Assembly (NCBI RefSeq): GCF_000235425.2
Contig: NZ_KI912266.1
Span: 5,267,217 to 5,331,216, forward strand
DNA: 64,000 nt
DNA from: Pseudofrankia saprophytica
GTDB taxonomy: Bacteria; Actinomycetota; Actinomycetes; Frankiales; Frankiaceae
Reading direction: 5' to 3'
In this document: positions 1 through 8,375 of the stretch, piece after piece
Position numbering within the stretch: position 1 is the first letter of the stretch
How the letters are laid out: the number at the start of each line of letters is the position of its first letter
Notes under the pieces: generated by a model
What the model saw: only the letters and a program-made list of their open reading frames with translations
What the model was told of the DNA's origin: nothing
Database searches by the model: none
Made by a program: the position numbers and the translations under genes

Positions 1-445
1 GGCCCCACTGGCTCTTGTCGACGTCGAAGAACTCGCCCTCCTGCTGGATGAACGTCAGCGAGCCGTCAAGGTCGTAACGCCAGCCGTGGTACTTGCAGGT
101 GAACTGCCGGCAGATCCCCTGGCTCTCGTTCTTCGGATCCTCGGTCCAGACGAGCTTGTTGCCCCGGTGCCGGCACATGTTGTGGAAGGCCCGCACCTGG
201 CCGGCCTTGTCGCGCACGACGACGATCGACGCGTGGGCGGCCTTGATGTCCTTGGTGAAGTAGCTGCCAACGCGCGGAAGCTGCTCGACCCGGCCGACGT
301 TCAGCCAGGCCCGCTTGAAGATCGCCTCCTTCTCGCGCTCGAAGTACTCGGGCGAGATCGAGTCCTCATACGACACGGGGCCGGTGCCGAGCTCCGGGTA
401 GTGCTCGGTCCAGCTGCCTTCCGGTGGTTTCGGGAAACGTGGCAT
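1..445 (-). CDS. Rieske-type ring-hydroxylating oxygenase alpha subunit, N-terminal part (runs off the window)
   Basis: Only the first 148 codons lie in the window; the C-terminal mononuclear-iron domain is beyond base 1. The ATG at 445 has a strong Shine-Dalgarno (AAGGAGG) 7 bases upstream. The visible part contains a complete Rieske [2Fe-2S] site, with C-x-H in 'NMCRHRGNK' and C-x2-H in 'CKYHGWRY'. Family members pass electrons from this cluster to a non-haem iron that hydroxylates aromatic or related substrates. It is closely similar along its whole visible length to the oxygenase at 3979-5268 (shared 'SYEDSISPE', 'RAWLNVGRVEQLPR', 'AFHN.CRHRGNKL'), so the two are paralogues. It is the third gene of a leftward unit after the SDR and the CMD-like gene. 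The substrate is unknown. Confidence 0.9.
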   Translation of the reverse strand, partial: MPRFPKPPEGSWTEHYPELGTGPVSYEDSISPEYFEREKEAIFKRAWLNVGRVEQLPRVGSYFTKDIKAAHASIVVVRDKAGQVRAFHNMCRHRGNKLVWTEDPKNESQGICRQFTCKYHGWRYDLDGSLTFIQQEGEFFDVDKSQWG

Positions 446-457
446 GCGCTGCCTCCT

Positions 458-1135
458 TCAGGGGATCGGCGCGGCGTCGGGAACGGTGCGGCCGTTTTTC
501 GCGCCGTCCGGGTCTGGTAGAGCCGCGGGCTCCAGACCGACGCTGTTGAGCACCATGGCGAGACACACATAGCCACCCACCACGAAGGTCAGCTCCAGAA
601 GCTGGCGCTCGTCGAGGTGCGCGGCCAGGCGCGCCCAGGTGGCGTCGTCGATGACGTGGTCGTCAACGAGCTGGTCGACGGCGCGCAGCAGGTCACGGTC
701 GCGGTCCGTCCACCCGTCAGCGGCCGTGGCGACGCAGGCAGCGCCGGACGTGGTGCCGGCAGCGTCAGACGCGACGCCGGCGGCCACGGCGGCGATCTCG
801 TCGAGCGTCAGCCCGGCGGTCTGCGCCATGCCGACATGCTGCGCCCACTGGTACCGGCAGCCCGTCCGATGACCGACTCGGAGGATCAGCAGCTCACGGT
901 CGCGCGGATCGAGTGCGCCGTCGTCGAGCAGCGTCCCGCTGAACGCGAGCCACGGCCCACCTACCCGGGAGTGGCGGGCGAACAGGCCGAGGATCGCCGG
1001 CATGGGCGGCGCGTCCGCCTCACCCGACAGGTAGCGGTCGGCACGGGTCAGGTTGCCGCGCAACAGCTCGCGGTCCTCCTCAGTCCACTCCGACACCGGC
1101 AGCGGCCCCAACCGGGGGGTAGGGGCAGGCCTCAC
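458..1135 (-). CDS. Carboxymuconolactone decarboxylase (AhpD-like) family protein
   Basis: The product is 225 aa. The core 'LLILRVGHRTGCRYQWAQHVGMAQTAGLT.DEI' is the CMD/AhpD helical signature, in which a Cys near 'CRYQWAQH' and a following His normally form the active site; here only one Cys is present in that stretch, so classical AhpD C-x2-C disulfide chemistry is not supported. Family members act as decarboxylases or peroxidase partners, and many in actinobacterial catabolic clusters are uncharacterised. It starts at a GTG that overlaps the SDR stop codon (GTGA), so it is translationally coupled to the SDR. The C-terminal half ('LAAHLDERQLLELTFVVGGYVCLAMVLNSVGLE') is typical of the longer CMD proteins that accompany oxygenases. 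Confidence 0.85.
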   Translation of the reverse strand: MRPAPTPRLGPLPVSEWTEEDRELLRGNLTRADRYLSGEADAPPMPAILGLFARHSRVGGPWLAFSGTLLDDGALDPRDRELLILRVGHRTGCRYQWAQHVGMAQTAGLTLDEIAAVAAGVASDAAGTTSGAACVATAADGWTDRDRDLLRAVDQLVDDHVIDDATWARLAAHLDERQLLELTFVVGGYVCLAMVLNSVGLEPAALPDPDGAKNGRTVPDAAPIP

Positions 1136-1896
1136 AGCACAGACCCGCCGTTGACGCCCAGCACCTGGCCCGTGATGAAGCCGGCCTCCTCGGAGGCGAG
1201 GAAGGCGACCGCCGCGGCCAGGTCGTCCGGGGTCCCGAGATGGCCGAGCGGGATGCTCGCGGCCATCACCTCATTGGGCGGCAGGTTCCCCGCGGCCTGG
1301 TCACGATGCTGCATCGGGGTCTCGATCCCCGACGGCGGAACGCAGTTGACCGTGATGCCGTGGGTCGCATAGGCACGGGCCAGGGACTTGGTCAGCACCA
1401 TGACACCGCCCTTGGCCGCCGCGTAGTGCGCCATGTTCGGCGAGCCCCGCTGGGCGCTCGACGACGAGATCGTGACGATCCGGCCCCACCCGGCCGCGAC
1501 CATGTCGGGCACCGCCGCCTGGCAGCAGTGGAAGGTGCCGGTGAGGTTCACCTCGACGACCCGGTTCCACCGCTCGAGCGTGATCTGCTCGAACGACTGG
1601 AAGTCCACGAGGCCGGCGCTGGTCACCAAAATCTCCGTCGGGCCCAGCGCCGAGCGGATGCTGGTGAAGGCGGCGTCGAGGGCCGGGCGGTCCGTGACGT
1701 CGACCGCGAGGCCGAGAGCCTCCGCCCCCTCGGCCCGCAGCTCCTTGGCCACCCGCTGCGCGCCGTGGTCGTCGAGGTCGAGGACGGCGATCCGGTGGCC
1801 ACGCTCGGCCAGGTGATGGCAGGTGGCCTCCCCGATGCCCGATGCTCCGCCGGTGACCACGGCCACGCGCGACTGTTGCACTCTGCTACGCGGCAT
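1132..1896 (-). CDS. SDR family NAD(P)-dependent oxidoreductase
   Basis: A 254-aa classical short-chain dehydrogenase. It has the cofactor motif TGGASGIG near the N terminus, a DVTD stretch that contacts adenine, the catalytic Ser in 'VTISSSSAQ' and the YAAAK (Y-x3-K) catalytic pair. It ends with 'FITGQVLGVNGGSVL', usual for this fold. The ATG at 1896 is chosen because GAGGAAGGAC lies just upstream; an in-frame extension to 1980 lacks any ribosome site. It is the first gene of the leftward unit with the CMD-like protein and the partial Rieske oxygenase, so it probably oxidises an alcohol formed by the oxygenases. The operator-like element at 1995-2023 sits about 100 bases upstream. Confidence 0.93.
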   Translation of the reverse strand: MPRSRVQQSRVAVVTGGASGIGEATCHHLAERGHRIAVLDLDDHGAQRVAKELRAEGAEALGLAVDVTDRPALDAAFTSIRSALGPTEILVTSAGLVDFQSFEQITLERWNRVVEVNLTGTFHCCQAAVPDMVAAGWGRIVTISSSSAQRGSPNMAHYAAAKGGVMVLTKSLARAYATHGITVNCVPPSGIETPMQHRDQAAGNLPPNEVMAASIPLGHLGTPDDLAAAVAFLASEEAGFITGQVLGVNGGSVL

Positions 1897-1994
1897 CGTT
1901 CTGTCCTTCCTCACTCGAAGACGACTTCGCCGACGGGGGTGACCTGTACCGCCCTTCGCCACCCGTACACGCTGGGACATCGGTGTTCTTCGAA

Positions 1995-2023
1995 CGACTA
2001 ACGCTGTTCTTCACATGACTAAC
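1995..2023. promoter_or_regulatory. Operator-like element A (two GACTAAC half-sites)
   Basis: CGACTAAC at 1995-2002 and TGACTAAC at 2016-2023 are direct copies 21 bases apart, between the leftward SDR operon and the rightward tetR gene. The right part (GTTCT, then TGACTAACAT) matches the element at 5325-5352 at 17 of 20 positions. It is probably the binding site of the neighbouring TetR protein; this is inferred from placement and repetition. Confidence 0.55.
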
Positions 2024-2116
2024 ATGGAGCGTGGCCCAGGGCAAGGGCTGCCCAGCGGCGGACGGGGGCGACACTGGGACTGGCAAGGGGCGCCGGGAGC
2101 AGCGAGAGGAACAGAC

Positions 2117-2752
2117 ATGACGCGGGCACGGCGGAGCGCCGTCGACGACTCGGTCACGCGCACGGCGCTCCTCGACGCCACCGAGGCCCTGATGCTCGAG
2201 GAGGGCTACGCCGCCGTCACCACCCGCCGGCTGGCGACCAGGGCGGGCGTCAACAACGGGCTCGTCTACTACTACTTCGGCACGATGGACGGCCTGTTCA
2301 TCGAGCTGTTCCGCCGCGGCGCCGAGCGCAGCCTGGACCGGCTCCGCCACGCGATGCGCTCCCCGCAGCCGTTGTGGGCCCTCTGGGAACTCGTCCAGGA
2401 GTCCTCGAACAACGCGCGCACGATGGAGTTCACCGCGCTGGCGAACCACCGCAAGGCGATCCGCGCCGAGATCGCCTCCTACTCGCGGACGTTCCGGCGG
2501 CTGCAGCTCGAGACCCTCTCGGACGTGCTCAGGGGCTATGGCGTCGATCCCGACCGGTGGCCGCCCGCGTCGTTGATCCTCGCCATGGCCGCGATCTCCC
2601 GGTTCCTGCACATCGAGGAGGCCTTCGACATCGACATCGGCCACCGCGAGCTGATCGCCGTCGTCGAGCGCGAGATCCACGCCCTGGAAGGCGACCGCCG
2701 GCCGGCCGACGACGAGGTCGTCGACGCCATCGCCGGCCGACGGGCCAGCTAG
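2117..2752 (+). CDS. TetR/AcrR family transcriptional regulator
   Basis: A 211-aa protein with an N-terminal TetR helix-turn-helix: 'ALLDATEALMLEEGYAAVTTRRLATRAGVNNGLVYYYFG' has the usual spacing and ends in the YYYF recognition-helix signature. The remaining residues form the variable ligand-binding domain. The ATG at 2117 has GAGAGGA 6-7 bases upstream; an in-frame start at 2015 would place the operator half-sites inside the gene and has no ribosome site. It is divergent from the SDR-CMD-Rieske unit. Because similar operator-like elements occur here and before the Rieske/ALDH divergent pair, it probably represses the whole 1-6.8 kb catabolic cluster. Confidence 0.92.
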   Translation: MTRARRSAVDDSVTRTALLDATEALMLEEGYAAVTTRRLATRAGVNNGLVYYYFGTMDGLFIELFRRGAERSLDRLRHAMRSPQPLWALWELVQESSNNARTMEFTALANHRKAIRAEIASYSRTFRRLQLETLSDVLRGYGVDPDRWPPASLILAMAAISRFLHIEEAFDIDIGHRELIAVVEREIHALEGDRRPADDEVVDAIAGRRAS

Positions 2753-2789
2753 CCGACCGGCCAACCGGCCCGTTCACCGGCCGCCGCGG

Positions 2790-3635
2790 TCACTGGATCG
2801 GCTCGTCCCCAAAGACGGTGGTGCGCAGCATCTCGCGCGGCGAACTCGGGTCGTACGGAGCGGCCCGGTGCACGACGCCGGTGTTGTCCCAGATGACGGT
2901 GTCGCCGACCGACCATTCGTGGCGGTAGGTCAGCCCGCCCGCGGTCGTGTGGTCGAGCAGCTTTCCCAGCAGCGCTCGCCCCTCGTCGAGGTCCATGCCG
3001 ACGATGTGGCTGGCGTGGGCGCCGATGACCAGCGACCTGCGGCCGGTCCGGTGGGTCCAGACCAGGGGGTGGGCCGAGGTCGGGCGGGCGCGCCACTTCT
3101 CGAGCTGTTCCGGGGTCGGGTCCGGGTACACCGTGCGCTGGGACGCCTCGAACGTGTGCATCACCCGCAGCGAGGCGAACCGTTCCTTCTCTGCGTCGGA
3201 CAGCGCGTCATAGCCGGCGTAGGTGCTGGCGAACTCCGTCTCCCCGCCGTTCGCCGCCACCTGCTTGGCGCTGAGAATGGTCGCCTTCTGCGGCGGCTCG
3301 CCGTGCAGCGGGGTGCACCCGTCCATATGCCAGGCGAAGGTGCCCCTGAGATAGGCCGCCGACGAGTTCTTCGACTGGTCCAGGGTCACCCGGTAGATAC
3401 CCGCGACCGGGTGGTGCCCCGGCTCGAAGTCGATCTCACCGAGCCGGCGGCAGAACGCCACCTGGTTGTCCGGCTCCAGGTTCAGGCCGCGGAAGACCAG
3501 CACGCCGAACTGCTCGAGCGCCTCGAGGATCGACCCGGCGATCGTGTCGTCCTGGGCGAGGCGCTCGGCGTCGACACCGCTCACCTCGGCGCCGACGGTC
3601 GCGGCGAGCGGCTCGCAGGTGATGGTCGTCGTCAT
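2790..3635 (-). CDS. TauD/TfdA family Fe(II)/2-oxoglutarate-dependent dioxygenase
   Basis: The 281-aa length is normal for TauD/TfdA enzymes. The iron facial triad is visible: H103 and D105 in 'WHMDG' and the distal H256 in 'WDNTGVVHRA'. The arginine in 'SPREMLRTTVFGD' is in the position that binds 2-oxoglutarate. Such enzymes hydroxylate a substrate while decarboxylating 2-oxoglutarate. It is the last gene of a leftward unit (Rieske oxygenase, small protein, TauD) with 4-base overlaps between genes, so it probably acts in the same pathway. The sequence lacks features that would assign taurine or 2,4-D as substrate. Confidence 0.92.
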   Translation of the reverse strand: MTTTITCEPLAATVGAEVSGVDAERLAQDDTIAGSILEALEQFGVLVFRGLNLEPDNQVAFCRRLGEIDFEPGHHPVAGIYRVTLDQSKNSSAAYLRGTFAWHMDGCTPLHGEPPQKATILSAKQVAANGGETEFASTYAGYDALSDAEKERFASLRVMHTFEASQRTVYPDPTPEQLEKWRARPTSAHPLVWTHRTGRRSLVIGAHASHIVGMDLDEGRALLGKLLDHTTAGGLTYRHEWSVGDTVIWDNTGVVHRAAPYDPSSPREMLRTTVFGDEPIQ

Positions 3636-3982
3636 GGCGCGGGCTCCAGGTAACGGTCGAAGTAGGCGGTGCCGGCGTCGATGACCCTGGGCTGGTGCCA
3701 GACCTCGACCGGCAGCGAGACCATCACGAACGAGTACACGAGATACAGCAGGTTCTCCTCCTGCTCGGGCAGCTCGTCCAGCGGGAACTGGTCGAGATAC
3801 GCCATGGCGTCGCGCACCCGTGGGAACGTGGCGTCATAGAACGCCTGCATGTCCGCCATCGCGCTGTTCAGCCGTGCGGTGTACCTGGCCGGCTCGCCGG
3901 GGAGGCACCACCTGGCGGCGAAGGACTCGAGATCGGCGAACTGCGTCGGGAGCAACGAGGCCGGGAGTAACGAGTCGCTCAT
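3632..3982 (-). CDS. Small uncharacterised protein between Rieske oxygenase and TauD genes
   Basis: A 116-aa protein that I do not recognise as a named family. It is acidic and mostly helical in appearance, with no cysteine cluster, signal peptide or membrane segment. The end 'LLYLVYSFVMVSLPVEVWHQPRVIDAGTAYFDRYLEP' is hydrophobic but not a clear transmembrane helix. Its start overlaps the Rieske stop by 4 bases and its stop overlaps the TauD start by 4 bases, so it is made in step with both enzymes. An accessory role for the oxygenase is possible but is inference. Confidence 0.85.
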   Translation of the reverse strand: MSDSLLPASLLPTQFADLESFAARWCLPGEPARYTARLNSAMADMQAFYDATFPRVRDAMAYLDQFPLDELPEQEENLLYLVYSFVMVSLPVEVWHQPRVIDAGTAYFDRYLEPAP

Positions 3983-5268
3983 GCCCGGACCCCCTTTCCG
4001 TCTCGAAGGTAGGCCCGCACCCAGTCACCGGTGACCTTGTGCAGGTGGCGAACGGTGATCTCCTGGTCGGAGAGCGGGTATTTGTCGATGACCCGGGATT
4101 CCAGGCCCATCTGGGTTCCGTCGAGCGTGCCGGCGTCCTGCAGGCCCGCTTCCTTGGAGATGACGGCGGTGACCTCGTGACGGATCCGCTCGCTGGCGGT
4201 CCGCGACCGCGGGAAGTAGTACGACATCTCCCATGCGTGCGTGTTGGGGCCGGTCGGCCAGTAGTGGTAGGTGAGGTACCAGCCGCGCTCGTAGACCAGG
4301 ATGACGAAGTTCGGGAAGATCTGGAAGTTCGAGATCGACCAGGGGTCCAGCCCACCGGGATTGAGCCCCGCCGGCAGGTTGACCGGGTCGAGCTCGGGGA
4401 TGTCCGGGCGCTGCCAGGGGCCCATGAGGCCGGCCTCGGTGAGGGGCTCGATCGGGTACATCTGGTCGTGCGGCAGCATGTGCCGCGGCACGCCCTTCCA
4501 GCCACCGGTGCTGATCATCCGGTGCGGCCCGTCGATCTGGTAGTGCGGCGCCTTGAAACCGGACTCGAAGCTGCGCAGGCTCGGCACCTGCTGCTGCGAG
4601 TGCAGGATCGACGCGTGGTAGTACTCCTGGAAAGCGTCCAGGTAGATCTTCCAGTTGCTGTTGAGGTCGGCCTTGTACGCGTACCGCTCCGTGACGAGAT
4701 GGAACGGATAGCCCTCCAGGCCACGCACCATCGGCCCGAGGAAATCCAGGAGGGTCTGGCTGGGCTCGTCCGAGAGGTTGACGAAGATGAAACCCTCCCA
4801 GACCTCGCAGTGCACCGAGACGAGCGGGAAGTCGGCCTTGTCGAAGTCGAAGAACTCCTCCTGCTGCAGGACGAAGTTCAGCTGGCCGTCCAGGCCGTAC
4901 CGCCAGCCGTGGTACTTGCACATGAACTGGCGACAGACGCCGCTGGTCTCCTCCTTCGGAGTCCCTTCCCACAGCAGCTTGTTGCCACGGTGACGACACA
5001 CGTTGTGAAAGGCGCGGACCCGGCCGTCCAGGTCACGCGCGACGATGACGGAGGTCTTCGCGACCGCGAGGTCCTTGGTGAAGAAGCTCCCTTTGCGCGG
5101 CAGCTGCTCGACCCGGCCGACGTTCAGCCACGCCCGCCGGAAGATCGCCTCGCGCTCCAGTTCGTAGAACTCCGGCGAGATCGAGTCCTCGTACGACACG
5201 AGGCCGGTGCCCAGCCCCGGGTAGCGCTCCGTCCAGCTGGCCTCCGCCGGCTTGGTGGCACGTGCCAT
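3979..5268 (-). CDS. Rieske-type ring-hydroxylating oxygenase alpha subunit
   Basis: A full-length 429-aa oxygenase large subunit. The Rieske cluster ligands are C91-x-H93 ('VCRHRGNK') and C117-x2-H120 ('CKYHGWRY'). The catalytic domain has the expected 'NWKIYLDAFQEYYHASILH', in which the Asp bridges to the Rieske centre and the two His bind mononuclear iron. The ATG at 5268 is preceded by GAGGACTGG; an upstream in-frame extension runs antisense through the neighbouring aldehyde dehydrogenase and is rejected. It heads the leftward unit with the small protein and the TauD enzyme. No ferredoxin, reductase or beta subunit is present in the window, so the electron-transfer partners must be encoded elsewhere. 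Confidence 0.95.
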   Translation of the reverse strand: MARATKPAEASWTERYPGLGTGLVSYEDSISPEFYELEREAIFRRAWLNVGRVEQLPRKGSFFTKDLAVAKTSVIVARDLDGRVRAFHNVCRHRGNKLLWEGTPKEETSGVCRQFMCKYHGWRYGLDGQLNFVLQQEEFFDFDKADFPLVSVHCEVWEGFIFVNLSDEPSQTLLDFLGPMVRGLEGYPFHLVTERYAYKADLNSNWKIYLDAFQEYYHASILHSQQQVPSLRSFESGFKAPHYQIDGPHRMISTGGWKGVPRHMLPHDQMYPIEPLTEAGLMGPWQRPDIPELDPVNLPAGLNPGGLDPWSISNFQIFPNFVILVYERGWYLTYHYWPTGPNTHAWEMSYYFPRSRTASERIRHEVTAVISKEAGLQDAGTLDGTQMGLESRVIDKYPLSDQEITVRHLHKVTGDWVRAYLRDGKGVRA

Positions 5269-5324
5269 GGCCCAGTCCTCCCGTTGCGGTCGCTCGAGAC
5301 CACCGGTCGAGAGCGTTCTACGAC

Positions 5325-5352
5325 TGACTAATGTTCTCCAAGTGACTAACAT
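5325..5352. promoter_or_regulatory. Operator-like element B (two TGACTAA half-sites)
   Basis: TGACTAA at 5325-5331 and TGACTAAC at 5343-5350 are direct copies 18 bases apart in the 126-base gap between the leftward Rieske unit and the rightward aldehyde dehydrogenase. GTTCTCCAAG separates them, as GTTCTTCACA does in element A, so both regions are likely targets of one regulator. Confidence 0.55.
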
Positions 5353-5394
5353 AGGCTCGGCGCAGGCCACAAGGCCCCAAACCAGGGAGCGCTC

Positions 5395-6843
5395 ATGCAG
5401 GAGCGGGGACAGCTGTTCATCGGCGGCGAGTGGATCATGCCCAGCACCGGGGCTCGCATCGAGGTGATCTCCCCGCACAGCGAGCAGCCGGTCGGAAGCG
5501 TCGCGGCCGCGGGCACCGCGGACGTCGACCGTGCCGTCGCCGCCGCGCGCCGCGCCTTCGACGAAGGGCCGTGGCCGCGCACCGATCCGGCCGAACGTGT
5601 CGAGACGATCCGCCGGCTGGCCGCGCTCTACAGCGCCCGCCGCGACGAGCTGGCGGAAATCATCACCGCCCAGCTGGGCGCCCCGATCTCCTTCGCCAGG
5701 CGCGCCCAGGTCGGCCTGCCCGGATCCATGATCAGCGCGTTCGCCGACATCGCCGCCGCCTATCCATGGCAGGAGAACCGCCCGGGTGTCTATGGGCAGG
5801 ACATCGTCCTGCGCCGAGAGCCCGTCGGCGTCGTCGCCGCGGTCGTCCCGTGGAACATGCCGCAGTTCCTGACCGTCACCAAGGTGATCCCCGCGCTGCT
5901 CGCCGGCTGCGCGGTCGTGCTGAAACCGGCGCCCGAGTCGCCACTCGACGCGCTGTACCTCGCCGACCTGTTCGCGCGGGCCGGTCTTCCGCCCGGCGTC
6001 GTGAGCGTCCTGCCCGCCGACCGGGACGTGAGCGCCTACCTCGTCGCCCACCCCGGCATCGACAAGGTCTCCTTTACCGGCTCGACGGCGGCCGGCCGCC
6101 AGGTCGCCGCCGCCTGCGCCTCGAACCTCACCAGAGTCAGCCTCGAACTCGGCGGGAAGTCAGCCGCCATCGCGCTCGGCGACGCCGACCCGGCCACCGT
6201 GGCGAAGGCCGTCCGGTTCTCCGGCATGGGCATGGCCGGCCAGATCTGCAACGCCCTCACCCGCGTGCTGGCCCCCGCCAACCGGCTCGACGACTACGCG
6301 GACGCGCTCGCGGCGGAACTGTCGACCATCAGGATCGGGAACCCTGCCGACCCGGACACGCAGATGGGCCCGCTCGTGACCAGGCGCCAACGGGAGCGGG
6401 TACGGAGCCACATCGACACCGGCGTGCGCGAGGGCGCCCGGCTCGTCCGTGGCGGCAGCGCGCCGCCCCCCGGCATCGACAGCGGCTGGTACGTCCAGCC
6501 CACCGTCTTCAGCGACGTGGCCCCCGCCATGACCATCGCCCGTGAGGAGATCTTCGGCCCGGTGGTCGTGGTCCTCCCCTACGACGACGAGGACGACGCC
6601 GTCCGGATCGCGAACGACACCGACTACGGCCTCGCGGGCTCCGTGTTCACCGCGGACCCGGCCCGCGGACTCGACATCGCCGGCCGGGTCCGCGCGGGAA
6701 CCTTCGGCGTGAACCAGGGCTACTCCATGGACCCGGCGGCACCGTTCGGCGGGGTGAAGGCGAGCGGCTACGGCCGCGAACTCGGCCGCGAGGGCCTCGA
6801 AGGCTACCTCGACATCAAGTCGATCTCCATCGCCCCCGGATAG
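5395..6843 (+). CDS. Aldehyde dehydrogenase family protein
   Basis: A 482-aa NAD(P)-dependent aldehyde dehydrogenase. Visible landmarks in order are 'PWNMPQFLTVTKVIPALLAGCAVVLKPAPESP' (cofactor cleft), 'FTGSTAAGRQVA' (NAD-binding), 'LELGGKS' with the general-base Glu, 'GQICNALTR' with the nucleophilic Cys, and 'EEIFGPVVVV'. It is transcribed away from the Rieske unit across operator-like element B. It probably oxidises an aldehyde released by the oxygenases of this cluster to the acid; the precise substrate is not evident. Confidence 0.95.
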   Translation: MQERGQLFIGGEWIMPSTGARIEVISPHSEQPVGSVAAAGTADVDRAVAAARRAFDEGPWPRTDPAERVETIRRLAALYSARRDELAEIITAQLGAPISFARRAQVGLPGSMISAFADIAAAYPWQENRPGVYGQDIVLRREPVGVVAAVVPWNMPQFLTVTKVIPALLAGCAVVLKPAPESPLDALYLADLFARAGLPPGVVSVLPADRDVSAYLVAHPGIDKVSFTGSTAAGRQVAAACASNLTRVSLELGGKSAAIALGDADPATVAKAVRFSGMGMAGQICNALTRVLAPANRLDDYADALAAELSTIRIGNPADPDTQMGPLVTRRQRERVRSHIDTGVREGARLVRGGSAPPPGIDSGWYVQPTVFSDVAPAMTIAREEIFGPVVVVLPYDDEDDAVRIANDTDYGLAGSVFTADPARGLDIAGRVRAGTFGVNQGYSMDPAAPFGGVKASGYGRELGREGLEGYLDIKSISIAPG

Positions 6844-6975
6844 CAGGCGCCCGAGCGGCAAGAGGTCGCTTGCGCTCCGCCGGCCTGACGGGAGCTGGCG
6901 ACGGCTACGCGACGCTGATGACGACGCCGCCGAGAATGCGTTGATCGCCCGGACCGCTGACGAGGAGTCGGCGGT

Positions 6976-8256
6976 CTATGGCGCGGTCGCGAGGCGGCGG
7001 GCGAGCAGGGCGAGGCGGGCGCGGAACCGGCCCTCGGGTTCGTCGAGGCGCCAGCCGAGGACGTCCTCGAGATGCGCCACCCTGGCGGCGACGGAGCTGT
7101 GGTGCAGGTGCAGGACGGCGGCCCCCTGCCGCAACGAGCTCGCCCGGCAGTACGCCTCGAGGACGGCGATGTCGCCAGCACCGGCCGGCGCCTGGGCGAG
7201 CGCGTCGAGGGCGCGGACGTCCGGGTCGGCGCGCAGCCGGTCGACCGGGACGTCCGCGAGCAGCGCGACCGAGCCGAGTTCCGAGTAGTCGACGACCAGC
7301 GCGTCGGCGGATCCGGGGGCGGCGAACCGCAGCGCGAGGCGCGCCTGCCGCCAGGAACGCCGGGCGTCGAGCCCGTCGACCGGGCCACCGACCCCCACCC
7401 GCGGCTGGGCGGCGCCGTCCCAACGATCGGCGGAGGCGGAGCAGTCGGGCGTGCTCGTGTCGGTCCGGCTGGACGGGCGTTCGGCGAGCGCGAGGCGCAG
7501 GTCGCCGGCCGGGGTCGCCGCCGCGGACCGGTCCTGGAGCAGCACCGCCGCCATCCGGCCCAGGACGGCCACCCGGACGGTGCGCCGCCCGAGCCGGCCC
7601 CGGGCCATCAGGGCGACCGCCTGCACCCCGACGTCCGTCCCCGCCGGCGGGGAGATCGCCACCGCCCGCACCGCCACGTCGGGCAGCAGCCCCAGCAGGC
7701 GCAGCGCGCGAGCCCGGTCCTCGGCCGACTCCCGGTCCGAGAGCACCAGCTCCACCAAAGCCGGGTCGGCGATGTGCAGCGACGGGCGGGCTCTCGTGCC
7801 GATGGCCCGCGCGGCGATCGCCATCCGCTCCAGGACGATCTCGTCCAGCGGGCGGGGTAAGCCGGGCCGCTCCAGCCATACCCGGCCGCCGTCGCCGTCG
7901 AGGCTCATCCAGCCGGAGACGTGCCCGGGCTCGGCGGACCCCTCCGCCGAACGGACCCCCTCCACCGAATGGGGCATCGGTGTGCCGTCCTGGCGGTACC
8001 GCACCCGGCCGATGTCCGCCGTCTCCAGCCCGGCGCCGCACTCGGCGAGCGCCGCGGTCGCGCGGACCAGGGAGGCGGCGTCCGCCCGGGCGGCCACCAG
8101 GGCGTCGAAGTACGCGATGACCCGGACCGCGCTCTCGGCGTCCGCGTCGAGCGCGGACAGCTGCAGCAGCAGGCCCTTCACCGCCGGCCGCCGCGGCTCG
8201 TCCAGGCAGCGGTTCGCACACGGGGAGGTTACGGCGTCACTCGGCGAGGCCGCCAC
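6976..8256 (-). CDS. PucR-type helix-turn-helix transcriptional regulator
   Basis: A 426-aa protein. The C-terminal segment 'LEAYCRASSLRQGAAVLHLHHSSVAARVAHLEDVLGWRLDEPEGRFRARLALLARRL' is the PucR/CdaR-type HTH, in which short sequence variations on 'HHSSVAAR..HLE..LG' are diagnostic. The middle resembles the degenerate GGDEF-like domain of this family, and the first 150 residues look like a small-molecule sensor region. The GTG at 8256 is used; a later GTG at 8181 ('VKGLLLQLSALDADAES') is a reasonable alternative. It is convergent with the aldehyde dehydrogenase and divergent from the esterase at 8376, which is its most likely target. GAF- or purine-specific features are not seen. Confidence 0.85.
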   Translation of the reverse strand: MAASPSDAVTSPCANRCLDEPRRPAVKGLLLQLSALDADAESAVRVIAYFDALVAARADAASLVRATAALAECGAGLETADIGRVRYRQDGTPMPHSVEGVRSAEGSAEPGHVSGWMSLDGDGGRVWLERPGLPRPLDEIVLERMAIAARAIGTRARPSLHIADPALVELVLSDRESAEDRARALRLLGLLPDVAVRAVAISPPAGTDVGVQAVALMARGRLGRRTVRVAVLGRMAAVLLQDRSAAATPAGDLRLALAERPSSRTDTSTPDCSASADRWDGAAQPRVGVGGPVDGLDARRSWRQARLALRFAAPGSADALVVDYSELGSVALLADVPVDRLRADPDVRALDALAQAPAGAGDIAVLEAYCRASSLRQGAAVLHLHHSSVAARVAHLEDVLGWRLDEPEGRFRARLALLARRLATAP

Positions 8257-8375
8257 ACTCCGGACCCCATCGCCAGGTGGCGGGTGCCGGCGCGCGAACG
8301 TCCGACGACTGGCGGATGACCGGGGCAGCCAGGTTCGGCAGAGTGCTGCCAGCCACCACCTGAGGGAGCTCCGCG

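Noticed and set aside
3979-6051. Very long extension of the Rieske oxygenase frame
   Set aside because: The first 261 codons run antisense through the aldehyde dehydrogenase gene; the ATG at 5268 with its ribosome site is the real start.
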